From: CAVQJU01 sp963755195
Lineage (GTDB): Bacteria > Acidobacteriota > Vicinamibacteria > Vicinamibacterales > CAVVIG01
Direction of reading: 5' to 3'
DNA: 64,000 nucleotides
Assembly (NCBI GenBank): GCA_963755195.1
Contig: CAVWIZ010000001.1
Coordinates: 1,307,140 to 1,371,139, forward strand
The stretch's first letter is position 1; each line of letters begins with the position of its first letter. Below, piece after piece: positions 17,098 through 26,522 of this stretch. The notes beneath the pieces were generated by a model that ran no database searches, was not told the DNA's origin, and saw only the letters and a list, made by a program, of their open reading frames with translations. Both the position numbers and the translations under genes were made by a program.

Positions 17098-17883
17098 TCA
17101 CACCGCGATTGAGCACAATCGCGCGTGTATCTGAGCCACGCCGTCGGTGAGCGCCGCCGGCCCTGGCTGCAGAATGTAGGTCGATTTGATCTCGAAGATG
17201 TGGTCGTCGCGGACCGCGGCCACCCGGTCCCAACCCGGCCGGTCTTGAATGGCCGTCTTCTTCATTTTCTTGCCGCACCACGACGCGAAGATCACGTCCG
17301 GATCGCGACGCGCCACATCCTTCGGATCGACGATGCGATCCCGAGCGAGGCCGCAGTTGCTGAGCTCGGGGAAAATCGGATCCGCGCCGGCAATCGCAAC
17401 CAGCTCCTCCACCCAGCGAATCCCGGAAATCAGGGGATCGTCCCACTCCTCGAAGAACGCCCGCGGCCGTTTTGGGAAGCGGGCGGCCGATTCGCGAATC
17501 CGGTCGAGACCGGCGTTGAGACGGTCTGCAAGGGCTTCGGCCTCGGCCTGACAGCCCACCAGGCCGCCGAGCATCCGAATCATCTGAAAGATCTCGTCCA
17601 GACTCCGCTGGTTGAACGTCACAACCGGCAGACCGCGGCGAATGAGCTCGGCGACCAGATCGGCTTGCAAGTCAGAAAACGCCAGGATGAGATCCGGCTG
17701 CAGCGCCTCGATCTTGTCGAACTTGGCGTTGATGAATGCCGACACCTTCGGCTTCTGCCTCGCTTCGGGAGGCCGAACGGTGTAGCCGGAGACACCGACG
17801 ACACGATCGCCCTGACCGAGCAGGTAGAGGGTCTCGGTCGTTTCCTCGGTGAGGCAGACGATGCGCTGTGGGTATGGCGCCAT
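17098..17883 (-). CDS. BtuF-like corrinoid-binding protein without signal peptide
   Basis: A 261-residue protein with the type III periplasmic-binding fold (BtuF/FhuD). It begins directly with the mature fold (QRIVCLTEETTETLYLLG) and shows FDKIEALQPDLILAFSD and AFFEEWDDPLISGIRWVEELV. There is no signal peptide or lipobox, so it should stay in the cytoplasm. It ends the B12 operon, after the second Dph6-like gene. A cytoplasmic corrinoid carrier or sensor is a reasonable inference. Confidence 0.75.
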   Translation of the reverse strand: MAPYPQRIVCLTEETTETLYLLGQGDRVVGVSGYTVRPPEARQKPKVSAFINAKFDKIEALQPDLILAFSDLQADLVAELIRRGLPVVTFNQRSLDEIFQMIRMLGGLVGCQAEAEALADRLNAGLDRIRESAARFPKRPRAFFEEWDDPLISGIRWVEELVAIAGADPIFPELSNCGLARDRIVDPKDVARRDPDVIFASWCGKKMKKTAIQDRPGWDRVAAVRDDHIFEIKSTYILQPGPAALTDGVAQIHARLCSIAV

Positions 17884-17930
17884 TCAACTAGCAATTACCC
17901 AATTACCCGATTACCCAATTACCAAGTCCT
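17884..17930. repeat. AATTACCC word array
   Basis: Four or five copies of the 8-nt word AATTACCC/GATTACCC between the BtuF-like gene and the Dph6-like gene. The last codons and stop of the Dph6-like gene lie within it. The same word family returns at 25288-25382. Confidence 0.8.
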
Positions 17931-18571
17931 GAAAGACGAACCCGTCTCGCAGCACGACCTCGCCCGACTCGATGGGAATCGGCCTGGCGAACATCGGGCC
18001 GTCGTAGGCAAACGTGTGGAACTCGCCGCGTTCGCCGCAGGGATCAATTGTCGGCGGCAGCTCGTCAAGGAGCGCCGCGTCGAAGTTACGACCGGCGAAT
18101 CGTGCATCGATGACTTTCGGATTCACGCAGGTGAGCCGCGCGCGCAGCCCGCTCGCGACCATCGTGCGCGCCAGCGTCCGTCGTGTCGAGGCCGAAGAGT
18201 GGAAAGAGCGGCGTCAGACCGGAGCCGGCAAGCCGGTCCTCGCGGTAACGCCGGATGTCTTCCAGAAACAGATCGCCGAAGGCGACGTGTGTGAAGCCTT
18301 CGGCGACGGCCCGGCCGACGGCTCCAGCCATCGCGCGTTCGTAGACGTCGTTCGGGCACGGCGACGGAATGGGAATCTGCCACAGGGGCAACCCGAGCGA
18401 ATCGGCCTGGGCCTGCAGCAGCTCAACACGCACGGCGTGCATCGCCACCCGCTGATACACCTCGTTGACCGTCGTCAGCATGCCCGCCAGCTCGATGCTG
18501 GGTTGCTGGCGAAGGACGTGCACCATCCAGGCGCTATCCTTCCCGCTCGACCACGAGACCATCGTCTTCAC
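17911..18571 (-). CDS. Dph6-like ATP pyrophosphatase/amide ligase A, frameshifted
   Basis: N-type ATP-pyrophosphatase of the MJ0570/Dph6 family. The PP-loop reads VSWSSGKDSAW, followed by PCPNDVYERAM and FTHVAFGDLFLEDIRRYREDRL. An extra base near 18179 shifts the frame, after which VNPKVIDARFAGR and DPCGERGEFHTF complete the family pattern. The eukaryotic relative amidates diphthine on EF2, a modification bacteria lack, so its substrate must differ. The GTG start overlaps the btuF stop, placing it in the B12 operon. Confidence 0.8.
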
Positions 18572-19427
18572 TGGGATGGCCGCGGATGCAGGACCCGCGC
18601 AAGCCGCTCGGCGGCGACAGTGATTCGCGGCCCGGGCACGACGAATTCGTCACCGACGAGCACGTGGATCCGTTTGTCCCTCACGGCCGGAACCGAGCCG
18701 AGCGAGCTCCACGCCCGCGCGTCGCGAGCGGGATCGAGGTTCTTCGCGCTGTCGCCGTAGCGAAGCTCGATGATGACGTCGGGGCGGCGCGCCAGGATCA
18801 TTTCCGTGCTGGTCTGGACGGCCTGCTGCTTGATGTCGGCGAACACGTTGTCGCCGCCGGCGATGTCGAGCAGATCGGCGATGAACCCGTAGCCGCCGCT
18901 CGCGTAGATGTTCTGCAGCGACGAGGTGTCGCGTTCGAACACCAACATCGTGCGCGGCCTCGCCTGGCCCGAAACCGTCGCGCGGACTCGCGCCAACTCC
19001 CGTTCCATCGCGGTCGCCAGCGTGTCGGCCTGTCCGGCGAAACCGATCCGCCGGCCGAGCCCTCGAATCGTCGTCATGATGTCTGGCATCGCGCGGTGCT
19101 CGGTACCGAGTAGTACGCAATCGACGCGCGCTCGAGGCTGCGCTTCAGCTCGGTTTGCGTGTTGTACACGATCACGAGATCTGGACGAAGCGCGAGAATG
19201 CGCTCGGTGTCCGGGTCGAGCAGCGCGCCCACCTTGGGAAGCCGGGTGGCCTCGGGCGGGAACCTGTCGAAGCTGCCCACGGCGACGAGGCGGCTGCCTG
19301 CGCCCATCGCAAACATCATTTCCGTGGTGGCCGGAATCAACGAGATCACGCGACGCGGTATCGTGTCGGCCGCGGCTCCGAGCATGGCGCACGCGGCCAG
19401 CGCCAGCAGAATCAGATGCTTCTTCAT
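18568..19427 (-). CDS. btuF: Periplasmic cobalamin-binding protein BtuF, frameshifted
   Basis: ABC-transporter binding protein with a signal peptide (MKKHLILLALAACAMLG). The first lobe has RRVISLIPATTEMMFAMGAG and ILALRPDLVIVYN; the frame breaks near 19090. The second frame resumes at MPDIMTTIRGLGRRIG and continues to the C-terminus. Removing a CG dinucleotide joins the two. Assignment to corrinoid rather than siderophore is from the riboswitch upstream. Confidence 0.8.
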
Positions 19428-19435
19428 GAGGCACC

Positions 19436-20440
19436 TCACGTCCGTCTGACGAGTAACCAAAGGAAGAATGGTCCGCCGATGATCGCCGTGACGATGCCGA
19501 CCGGCAGCTCGATCGGCGAGAAGAGCGTCCGGGCGACCAGGTCGCAGCCAATCAGGAACGACGCGCCGAAAAGCGCCGACGCCGGAAGGACCAGCCTGTG
19601 ATCTGAGCCGACGATCAGGCGGACGACGTGCGGCACGACCAGGCCGACGAACGCAATCGGGCCGCTGATCGAGACAGCCGCGCCGGTCGCCAGCGACGCG
19701 CTGACGAGCGCCAGCCGCTCGGCCCGCTGCACGTCAACGCCACGGGCCGCCGCCGCATCGGCGCCGAGGCTGATGAGGTCGAGCGGCCGCGGCAGCGTCG
19801 CCACCATACCGAAGGCCACAACAATAACCGGCAGCGCGCCGAGAAGCGGCGTGTAGCTGCCGACATCGAGCATACCCATCAACCAGCGAACCGTCCTGAA
19901 GGTGTCGGCGAAGTCGGTCAGGTACTGGACGAACAGAATCAGCGCCGAAAAGAATGCCGTCATGGTGACGCCTGCCAGCAGGAGCACCGTGGTCGAGAGC
20001 CCGCGGCGTCTGGCGGTCGCCAGCATGTAGACAATGCCGAGGGCGCCGAGCGAGCCCGCAAAACTCGAGAGCGACACGGATGAGAAACCGCCGACCCGAA
20101 AGTCGAAGTGAAACGCGATCGCCAGCATCGCGCCGAGCGCCGCGCCGCTCGACACGCCGAGCGTGTCGGGAGTGGCCAGCGGATTGCGCAGGAGCGCCTG
20201 GAACACCGCGCCGGCCATGGCCAACGAGCCGCCGACGAGCGCGGCTGCCAGAACGCGCGGCAGTCTGGCGACGAAGAAGATCTGCGCGTCCGCATTGTCG
20301 GCGAACGGAATCGCCCTCGAAAAGACCCGAGACAGCGAAATCGCGGTCGAGCCGAGAAGCGGGGCCGCGATGAGCGTGGCGGCAAGCAGCGCGCCAAACC
20401 CCGCGACCGTCACAATCAGGCGTCCACGAACGTGCTGCAC
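19436..20440 (-). CDS. btuC: Cobalamin ABC transporter permease BtuC
   Basis: FecCD/BtuC permease of 334 residues with about ten hydrophobic helices. Conserved blocks are RLPRVLAAALVGGSLAMAG, LRNPLATPDTLGVSSGAALG, ISGPIAFVGLVVPHVVR and the final ELPVGIVTAIIGGPFFLWLL. It lies between btuD and btuF with gaps of less than 10 bp. The frame is intact. Confidence 0.93.
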   Translation of the reverse strand: MQHVRGRLIVTVAGFGALLAATLIAAPLLGSTAISLSRVFSRAIPFADNADAQIFFVARLPRVLAAALVGGSLAMAGAVFQALLRNPLATPDTLGVSSGAALGAMLAIAFHFDFRVGGFSSVSLSSFAGSLGALGIVYMLATARRRGLSTTVLLLAGVTMTAFFSALILFVQYLTDFADTFRTVRWLMGMLDVGSYTPLLGALPVIVVAFGMVATLPRPLDLISLGADAAAARGVDVQRAERLALVSASLATGAAVSISGPIAFVGLVVPHVVRLIVGSDHRLVLPASALFGASFLIGCDLVARTLFSPIELPVGIVTAIIGGPFFLWLLVRRT

Positions 20441-20443
20441 GTG

Positions 20444-21228
20444 TCAGGCCCGCGCGATTGGCGTGACGGTCAGGTGGCCGGTGCGCGGATGCATGTGCAC
20501 GTCGGCGTCCACGTCGTACAGCGCTCGCACGGCGCCGGGTGTAAGCACCTGCTCGGTCGGCCCGCTGGCCAGGACGCGACCGTCCCGAACGAGCACCAGC
20601 CGGCGGCAGAGGCTCGCCGCGAAGTTCAGGTCGTGCGTCGAGAGCACCATCGTGACGTTCCCGCTCGCCGTTGAGGCGCGTCAGCAGTTGCTGCATTTCG
20701 AGCTGATGGCCGACGTCGAGCGACGCGGTCGGCTCGTCGAGCAGCAGCAGCGTGGGATTCTGCGCCAGCGCGCTCGCGATGACGACGCGCTGTTTTTCGC
20801 CGCCGCTGAGCGTGTGGAACAGACGCGGCGCGAACGCGGACGGTGCCGGTCGCCTGAAGAGCCCGGTGGGCGACGGCGAGGTCGTCGGGTCCCTCGAGCG
20901 CGAACGGGCCAAGGTGAGGGAAGCGTCCCATCAAGACGATTTCAAGCACGCTGAAATCGAACGGCGCGTGCGTTTCCTGGGGCACATAGGCGATCTGCCG
21001 GGCAGCCTCGCGGCGCGGCCAGTCGGCCAGCCGGCGTCCCAGAAACTCCACCGATCCCTGCTGCGGCCGCAGCATGCCCCCGACGATCTTGAGCATGGTC
21101 GTTTTGCCCGACCCGTTCGGGCCGAGCAGGCCCACGAGGTCGCCTCGCTCGACCTCGATCGACACGCCGTCGATCACGCGAGGCGAGCCGTCACGATACG
21201 CGAACGACACGTCAATGACTCGCAGCAC
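20444..21228 (-). CDS. btuD: Cobalamin ABC transporter ATPase BtuD, frameshifted twice
   Basis: ABC ATPase starting with GTG at 21228. Walker A is GPNGSGKTT, the Q-loop YVPQETHAPF, the signature LSGGEKQR, Walker B LLLLDEP and the H-loop STHDLNF. Two frame breaks are needed, near 20839 and 20658; each is cured by removing one base. Repaired length about 260 residues, normal for FecE/BtuD. Confidence 0.88.
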
Positions 21229-21232
21229 CGGC

Positions 21233-21907
21233 CTAGCTTCCTGAAACGCCGTCTTCCGGCAGGACGACGAGATCGGCGGCCCAGCATCCGGATCGCTGGA
21301 CGTGCCCTTCGCGTCGCAGCCGCAGCGGGCGGTTGAACAGCGGGCTGGCAGTCACGACCGTGTGGTATTCGCCGCGCTCGCCGCAGGGATCGACCCGAAG
21401 TCGCTGCAGTTCGGGCAACAGCTCGGCACGCAACGGACGGCCGAGCCACGTGTGGTCGAGAAACTCCGCTCGGGCAGTGACGATGATCGCTTCGGATCCT
21501 GACGAGACCCATTCATGGAACAGCGCCTCGGTCGATTCGCCCCAGAGCGGCTCAACGGCCGTCATGCCGGATGCTTCGCACATCCGCTCGGCCCACAGCC
21601 GGTGTTCGTCGAACATGATGTCGCCGAAGATCACGTGCGTGATGCCGCTGGCGGCAATCTGGTCGAGCGCCCGGTGAAAAGCCGCGTCGTACGTCTGCCA
21701 GGTGCATCGTCCAATCACCTGACCGACGCCAAGTCGATCGGCGTGCGCCGCGATCACCTCGGGACGGAGTCCGTGCGAGCGGCTCCGCTCCGCATCCTCG
21801 TCGAACATCGTCACCATGGAGACGACGTCGTAGCGATGATGCACGCGGTGGAGCGCGGCGCAGCCGTCCTTGCCGCCGCTCCACGAAATCGCGGCCCGAG
21901 GCAGCAC
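21233..21907 (-). CDS. Dph6-like ATP pyrophosphatase/amide ligase B
   Basis: A second, intact member of the MJ0570/Dph6 family, 224 residues. PP-loop AISWSGGKDGCAALH, then ITHVIFGDIMFDEHRLWAERM and DPCGERGEYHT. It has clearly diverged from copy A in the same operon. The GTG start at 21907 overlaps the btuB stop region, and btuD begins 5 bp after its stop, so it is co-transcribed with B12 uptake genes. A role in corrinoid amidation is inferred from context only. Confidence 0.82.
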   Translation of the reverse strand: MLPRAAISWSGGKDGCAALHRVHHRYDVVSMVTMFDEDAERSRSHGLRPEVIAAHADRLGVGQVIGRCTWQTYDAAFHRALDQIAASGITHVIFGDIMFDEHRLWAERMCEASGMTAVEPLWGESTEALFHEWVSSGSEAIIVTARAEFLDHTWLGRPLRAELLPELQRLRVDPCGERGEYHTVVTASPLFNRPLRLRREGHVQRSGCWAADLVVLPEDGVSGS

Positions 21908-21908
21908 G

Positions 21909-24355
21909 TCAGCGGCCTCCGACGCGCACGGTGACGCCCGCGCGCACGGCCCGCGGCAGCGCCGGGAATCCGGCCGCCGCTTCGAACGTCGCGTCGAAGA
22001 CGTTCTCGACCGTGACGTACGCGACGCAGCCGCGGATGGAATCTGGTACGACCCGCTGACGTCGAACTTCTGGTAGGCCGGATCCATGTCCTGGTTCGGC
22101 AGCAGCATCGAGTAGCCGAAGAACTCGTCGCTCAGAAACGTGCTGTCGTCCTGCTTGCCGACGAAGTAACCGGCCAGCGACACCTGCGCCTTGCCGCCGG
22201 TGTACGTGACGGCGAGGCTTCCGGAATTGGCAGGCCGCCGGAACGGCCGGTCGCCGACGAGCGGCGAGTACTGTCCGATCGGGATGCCGGGAAACGCCGG
22301 GTTGACCGCCGGGCTGAGCGCGCCGCTGCTGAACGACTTCGTCACGACGGCGTCGAGGTAGCGTGTACGACGCCAGGATCCTGACCGCGGCCGACCGTCG
22401 CCTCGCCGGACAGCTCGACGCCGCTCGACGTGTTGGACTGCGAGTTCACGTAGGCGCCGAAGCCCGACTGCGGCCGCCGCCGCGGCCGGCACGCCGAGCT
22501 GCGGCAGCACGCCTCTGGCTGACGAACTCGATCAGATCGAGGAACTCGTTGTTGAAGTACGTCACGCGGACGCCGTCCGCGTCCGCCGGCCAGCCCCTGC
22601 TCGATGCCGACGTCGACGCTGCGGCTTCGTTCCGGGCCGATCGGCTCGAGGCCCAGAGCGCGGCCGCCGTCGCCGGCGGCACGAGCGCGAACAGCGACGA
22701 CAGCTCCTGACCCAGGCTCGGCTCCTTGATGCCCTTGCCGGCGTTGAACGTCAGCTTCGTGTCGCCGAGCGCCTCGGTGGCCGAGGGCTGGCGCAGATAC
22801 GCGGCGACCGACACGCGCGGCGTCCACGCGAAGCCGAAGACATCGTTGTCGTCGAACGCCGAGGCCGCCGTTCACGTAGAGATAGCCGAGCGCCGGCGCG
22901 CGCGCCTCGACGAACGCGCCCGTAGTTGGTGCGCGCCGTCGGTCGGCGCGGAGCCCGACGCGCCGTGCTCGTGCTCGACGCGCACGCCGCCCGCGAGATC
23001 GAACGCCGGCGTGACGTGGAACGCCGGCTTCGCCGTAGAGCAGGCGCCGCGTGACGCGTCGAGTCGAACGTCGACGGATAGGTGCCGCCGTAGTCGAGAA
23101 TGGCGCGGCCGGTCACCGAGTAGCCGTTGCGCGCCGGTGATCGTCATGACGTTGCCGAGGTAGTTGGCAAACGGCGACGGATCGGAGCGCTCGCCGGTCG
23201 GCGACGGGTTCACGTAGTGATAGCTCTGATCGGCGACGCCGAACCGGACCGTGCTCGTCCACCGGCGGCGACAGCTGCGACTGTGCCGCAACCGACGCGT
23301 AGGTGGTCGTTCTCGCGTCTGCGACGAATCGTCCGCGATGCCGAAGAAGTCGAACGCGTTCGGGCTGCCGAGCTGCGATGTCGATGTGGCGCACCGTGCC
23401 GCTCGAGGCCGGTCGTCGTGCCGAGCATCACGCCGAACCGGCTGGCGAACGTGTTGTTCCGATACGCGTTGTTCGGCACGCTGTTGTCGGTCTGCAGGTG
23501 CGAGAACGTCGGCGAAGTAGTCGAAGCGCGTCGACCGCGCCGCCGAGCGACGCGTCCGCGCGTGAGGTGCCGAGGTTGCCGCCGTCAATCGAGAGCGTCG
23601 CTTCGGGAATGCGCGTGACGCCCGCGCTTCGTCGTGATGTTGACGACGCCGGTCAGCGCGTCGCTGCCGTAGAGCACGCTGTTCGAGCCGCGCAGCACTT
23701 CGACGCGGTCGATGCCCGTGTCGACGAGATCCGAGAGGTCGAAGGCGCCGCCGATGTCGTTGGCGGGCACGCCGTCGATGAGCACCTTGTTGAAGTTCGA
23801 CGGCGCCGCCGCGGACGAACAGCGACGTCGCGCCGCCGCGCGCGCCGATCTGGACGACGGCCACGCCGGGCACGGTGCGCAGCGGCTCGAGGAGGTCGGT
23901 GTTGCCAAGCGCGTCGAGCAACGCCGAATCGAGGACGGTGACCGACGCGCCCGACCTGCGCTTGCGGCACGTCGGCCGCGGCCGCGGTGACGACCACGTA
24001 CTGCGTCACCGTGCCGACCTGCAGCCCCACGTCGAATCGTCGCGCGTCCGCCAGTGCTCGACGAACACCGCGTCCGACGTGCGCGGCTCGAACCCCTCCG
24101 CGATCACCTCGACCTGATAGCGGCCTTCGACAAGGCCGTCGAACGTGAACTCGCCGCGGGCATCGCTTGTCGTGTCGTTCACGCGCTGGCCGTCACGCAG
24201 CAGCGTGACCTTGGCCCTGTCAATCGGCGCGCCGAGCTGGTCGAGCACCTTGCCGTTCAGCGAAGCATCCGCCGCGACGGCAGATCGCGACACGCTTGCA
24301 GTCACGAGTGAGGCGATGAAGACGGCGACGCAGCGACAGAACGGCGGGACATCAT
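21909..24355 (-). pseudogene. btuB: TonB-dependent cobalamin receptor BtuB with about twenty frameshifts
   Basis: Outer-membrane receptor for corrinoids, reconstructed from three frames. AAGGAG precedes the ATG at 24355. In order: signal peptide, a carboxypeptidase-regulatory-like domain (GKVLDQLGAPIDRAKVTLL), a TonB-box/plug region (GLQVGTVTQYVVVTAAAA, LRTVPGVAVVQ, NKVLIDGVPANDIGGAF, DRVEVLRGSNSVLYGSDAL) and beta-barrel segments to a C-terminal VRVGGR. Frame breaks occur every 50-100 bp, and almost all are single extra bases with conserved protein on both sides. This argues for consensus error rather than long decay, though a dead gene cannot be excluded. Confidence 0.75.
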
Positions 24356-24384
24356 GGGTGCTCCTTTCGGCGTCAATCGCGCCG

Positions 24385-24600
24385 GGAACAAAGACGCCCC
24401 CGATGGCAGGTGTCCTGACTCGCGGATCAGCGCGACGTTCGCCGCCTTCCCAGGTCCAGAGAACCCAGTGACGGTGCCACGGACCGCAAAACATGGTCCA
24501 AGGCACTCTGCGAATGCGTCGCTCCCCGCTTACAGTGGCGAGACCGTGTGGGCGTTTCACCCACTTCCGTGGCCGCCGGGGTGTGCGTCGAATTGTCGTC
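24385..24600 (-). ncRNA. Cobalamin riboswitch
   Basis: Reading the minus strand upstream of btuB, the conserved cobalamin-riboswitch blocks appear in the right order. They are GGAAGTGGGTGAAACGCC (around 24568-24551), CTCGCCACTGTAAG (around 24540-24528), CTGGGAAGGCGGCG (around 24452-24439) and CGAGTCAGGACACCTGCC (24422-24405). The last block is the near-invariant end of the B12 core. It should shut the operon off when adenosylcobalamin is plentiful. A hairpin GTCCAGC/GCTGGAC at 24598-24617 lies just 5' of the core. Exact ends are approximate. Confidence 0.95.
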
Positions 24601-24659
24601 CAGCCTGATAGCTGGACGGCACGGCGTGCGGCCTTCAGGCCGAAACGTCGTGCGCAGCG

Positions 24660-24665
24660 AGTATA
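24660..24665 (-). promoter_or_regulatory. -10 TATACT of the B12 riboswitch transcript
   Basis: TATACT on the minus strand lies 40-50 bp upstream of the first riboswitch hairpin. The transcript would begin near 24653 and carry a leader of about 300 nt to the btuB ATG. No good -35 was seen. Confidence 0.45.
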
Positions 24666-24710
24666 GCCCACTCGGCGGGCGTCGCGGTCGGCCCGTGGCC
24701 CATTGTTAGG

Positions 24711-24739
24711 TTGCCTGGCCGCGTTTTATTGCGTAAGAT
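24711..24739 (+). promoter_or_regulatory. Promoter for yjbQ
   Basis: TTGCCT at 24711-24716 and TAAGAT at 24734-24739 with a 17-bp spacer, 45 bp upstream of the yjbQ ATG and divergent from the B12 operon. Confidence 0.5.
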
Positions 24740-24783
24740 TACCTGATCGTTATACCGGTATCCCCAACAAGCGAGAGGACTTC

Positions 24784-25287
24784 ATGAGCAAGAGTTCGAC
24801 CGTCACCGTTCGCGAGAGGCCCGTCGAGGAGGTGGCTTCTGCGAAGGCCGGCGGCCTCACGATTCATGGCGAGACAATCATCGTCTCGACCGACCAGCGC
24901 ATCGAGCTGGTCGACCTCACCAATCGCATCATGGAGTTGGCGCGCCGGTTCAACATCAGGGAAGGGCTGGTGAGCCTCTGGTCGATGCACACCACGTGTT
25001 CCCTGTTCATCAACGAATTCCAGACCGCGCTCCTGACCGACATCAAACGCTTTCTGGAACAGATGGTGGCGCGCGATGCCGAGTGGATGCACAACAACCC
25101 CGAGCATTCGGATTGCGACCGCATGAACGCGGATTCGCATCTCCGCGCGCTGATGCTCGGCCATAGCCTGACGTTGCAGGTCAGCGGCGGGGAAGTGGTC
25201 CTGGGGCAGTGGCAGCGCATCCTGATGGCCGAGCTCGACGGTCCGCGCGCCCGCACGCTGAGGATCCAAATCTGGGGAATAAGCTGA
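24784..25287 (+). CDS. yjbQ: YjbQ family protein (secondary thiamine-phosphate synthase activity)
   Basis: A 167-residue protein of the YjbQ/UPF0047 family. Conserved HTTCSLFINEFQ, NADSHLRALMLGHSL and VLGQWQRILMAELDGPR are present, containing the histidines that line the trimer active site. The E. coli member has weak thiamine-phosphate synthase activity; the physiological role is unsettled. It has a 25-residue N-terminal extension. Confidence 0.88.
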   Translation: MSKSSTVTVRERPVEEVASAKAGGLTIHGETIIVSTDQRIELVDLTNRIMELARRFNIREGLVSLWSMHTTCSLFINEFQTALLTDIKRFLEQMVARDAEWMHNNPEHSDCDRMNADSHLRALMLGHSLTLQVSGGEVVLGQWQRILMAELDGPRARTLRIQIWGIS

Positions 25288-25382
25288 GCCGATCGGGTAA
25301 TCGAGTAATTGGGTAATCTGGTAATTAAATTGCTCAATTGCGATTACCCAATTATGCGATTACCCAATTACCCGATTGCAGG
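25288..25382. repeat. GGGTAATC/AATTACCC inverted word array
   Basis: GGGTAATCGAGTAATTGGG repeats in the left half are answered by GATTACCCAATTATGCG and AATTACCCGATTG in the right half. The two arms of about 30 nt can fold into a hairpin in either strand. It belongs to the same family as 17884-17930 and ends at the mqnE start codon. Confidence 0.85.
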
Positions 25383-26492
25383 ATGCAGTCCCGTCTTCGC
25401 GCCTCCGGCCTTTCCGACATCGCAGACAAGCTCGACTCCGGGGTTCGCCTCAATCTGACCGACGGCGTACGCCTGTTCGATTGCCCCGACCTGCTGCTCG
25501 TCGGATGGCTCGCCAATCGCGAGCGCGAGAAGCGGCACGGCAGGAAGACCTTCTACAACTACAACATCCGCATCGAAGCCACCAACGTCTGCGTGGCGAG
25601 CTGCCTGTTCTGTTCGTTCGCGCGGCTGAAGCCCGGCGACGCCGACGCCTACACGATGTCGCTCGACGAGGCCTGGGACAAGGTGCGCCGTCGCGCCTCA
25701 CAGCCGCTCACCGAGGTCCACGTCGTCAACGGCCTGCATCCCGATCTGCCGTTCGACTACTACACGGAGCTGCTCCGCGGCTTCAAGCGCATCAGGCCGA
25801 ACATCCATCTCAAGTGTTTCACAGCGGTTGAAATCGCCTTCTTCGCCGACCTCTACGGAAAGACCGACGAGCAGGTGCTGCGCGAGCTGATGGCCGCGGG
25901 ACTGGATTCGCTGCCCGGCGGCGGCGCCGAGATTTTCGCCGAGCGGGTCCGTCAGAAAATCTGCCACGACAAGTGCGGTACCGACCGCTACCTCGACATC
26001 CACCGGATCGCCCACCGGCTCGGCATGCGCTCGAACGTGACCATGTTGTACGGCCATATCGAGACGGCTGAAGAGCGCGTGGATCACATGTTGCGCGCGC
26101 GGGCGCTGCAGGACGAGACCGGCGGGTTTCAGGCGTTCATCCCTCTGGCGTTTCACCCCGACAACAATCAGATGCGCAAGCTCCCCGCGCCGAGCGCCAT
26201 CGACACGCTGCGGGTGCACGCCGTGGCGCGGCTCGTGCTGGATAACATTTCCCACGTGAAGGCGTTCTGGATTGCGACCGGCGTCGAGGTGGCGCAGACG
26301 GCGTTGTGGTTCGGCGCCGACGATCTCGACGGAACGGTGCAGGAAGAAAAGATTTACCACATGGCCGGCTCGAAGACGCCCGAGGCGATGACGCCGCGCG
26401 AGATCGAGCGGCTCATTCGCGCCGCCGGCCGCGACCCGGTTGAGCGGGACACCCTGTATAACGTCGTCGCATCAGCTCATTCGGTCACCTAG
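25383..26492 (+). CDS. mqnE: Aminofutalosine synthase MqnE (radical SAM)
   Basis: Radical SAM enzyme of 369 residues joining SAM-derived adenosine to the chorismate-derived enolpyruvyl benzoate. The cluster motif is CVASCLFCSF near residues 77-86. EVHVVNGLHPDLPFDYY, GLDSLPGGGAEIF and SNVTMLYGHIET are typical of MqnE/MqnC. It provides the first step of the futalosine pathway, whose later steps mqnB and mqnD lie at 12.8-14.3 kb. Confidence 0.93.
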   Translation: MQSRLRASGLSDIADKLDSGVRLNLTDGVRLFDCPDLLLVGWLANREREKRHGRKTFYNYNIRIEATNVCVASCLFCSFARLKPGDADAYTMSLDEAWDKVRRRASQPLTEVHVVNGLHPDLPFDYYTELLRGFKRIRPNIHLKCFTAVEIAFFADLYGKTDEQVLRELMAAGLDSLPGGGAEIFAERVRQKICHDKCGTDRYLDIHRIAHRLGMRSNVTMLYGHIETAEERVDHMLRARALQDETGGFQAFIPLAFHPDNNQMRKLPAPSAIDTLRVHAVARLVLDNISHVKAFWIATGVEVAQTALWFGADDLDGTVQEEKIYHMAGSKTPEAMTPREIERLIRAAGRDPVERDTLYNVVASAHSVT

Positions 26493-26522
26493 TCACCTCG
26501 TCACCTGGTCATCTTGTCATTG
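26483..26522. repeat. GTCACCTxG word array
   Basis: Five copies of the 8-9 nt word GGTCACCTA/CGTCACCTG, overlapping the mqnE stop and the TTG start of the next gene. The start codon itself (TTGTCATTG) appears to be part of the array. Confidence 0.7.

Noticed and set aside
21909..24355. Programmed frameshifting in btuB
   Set aside because: About twenty shifts with no shared slippery sequence; extra bases fall in varied contexts.
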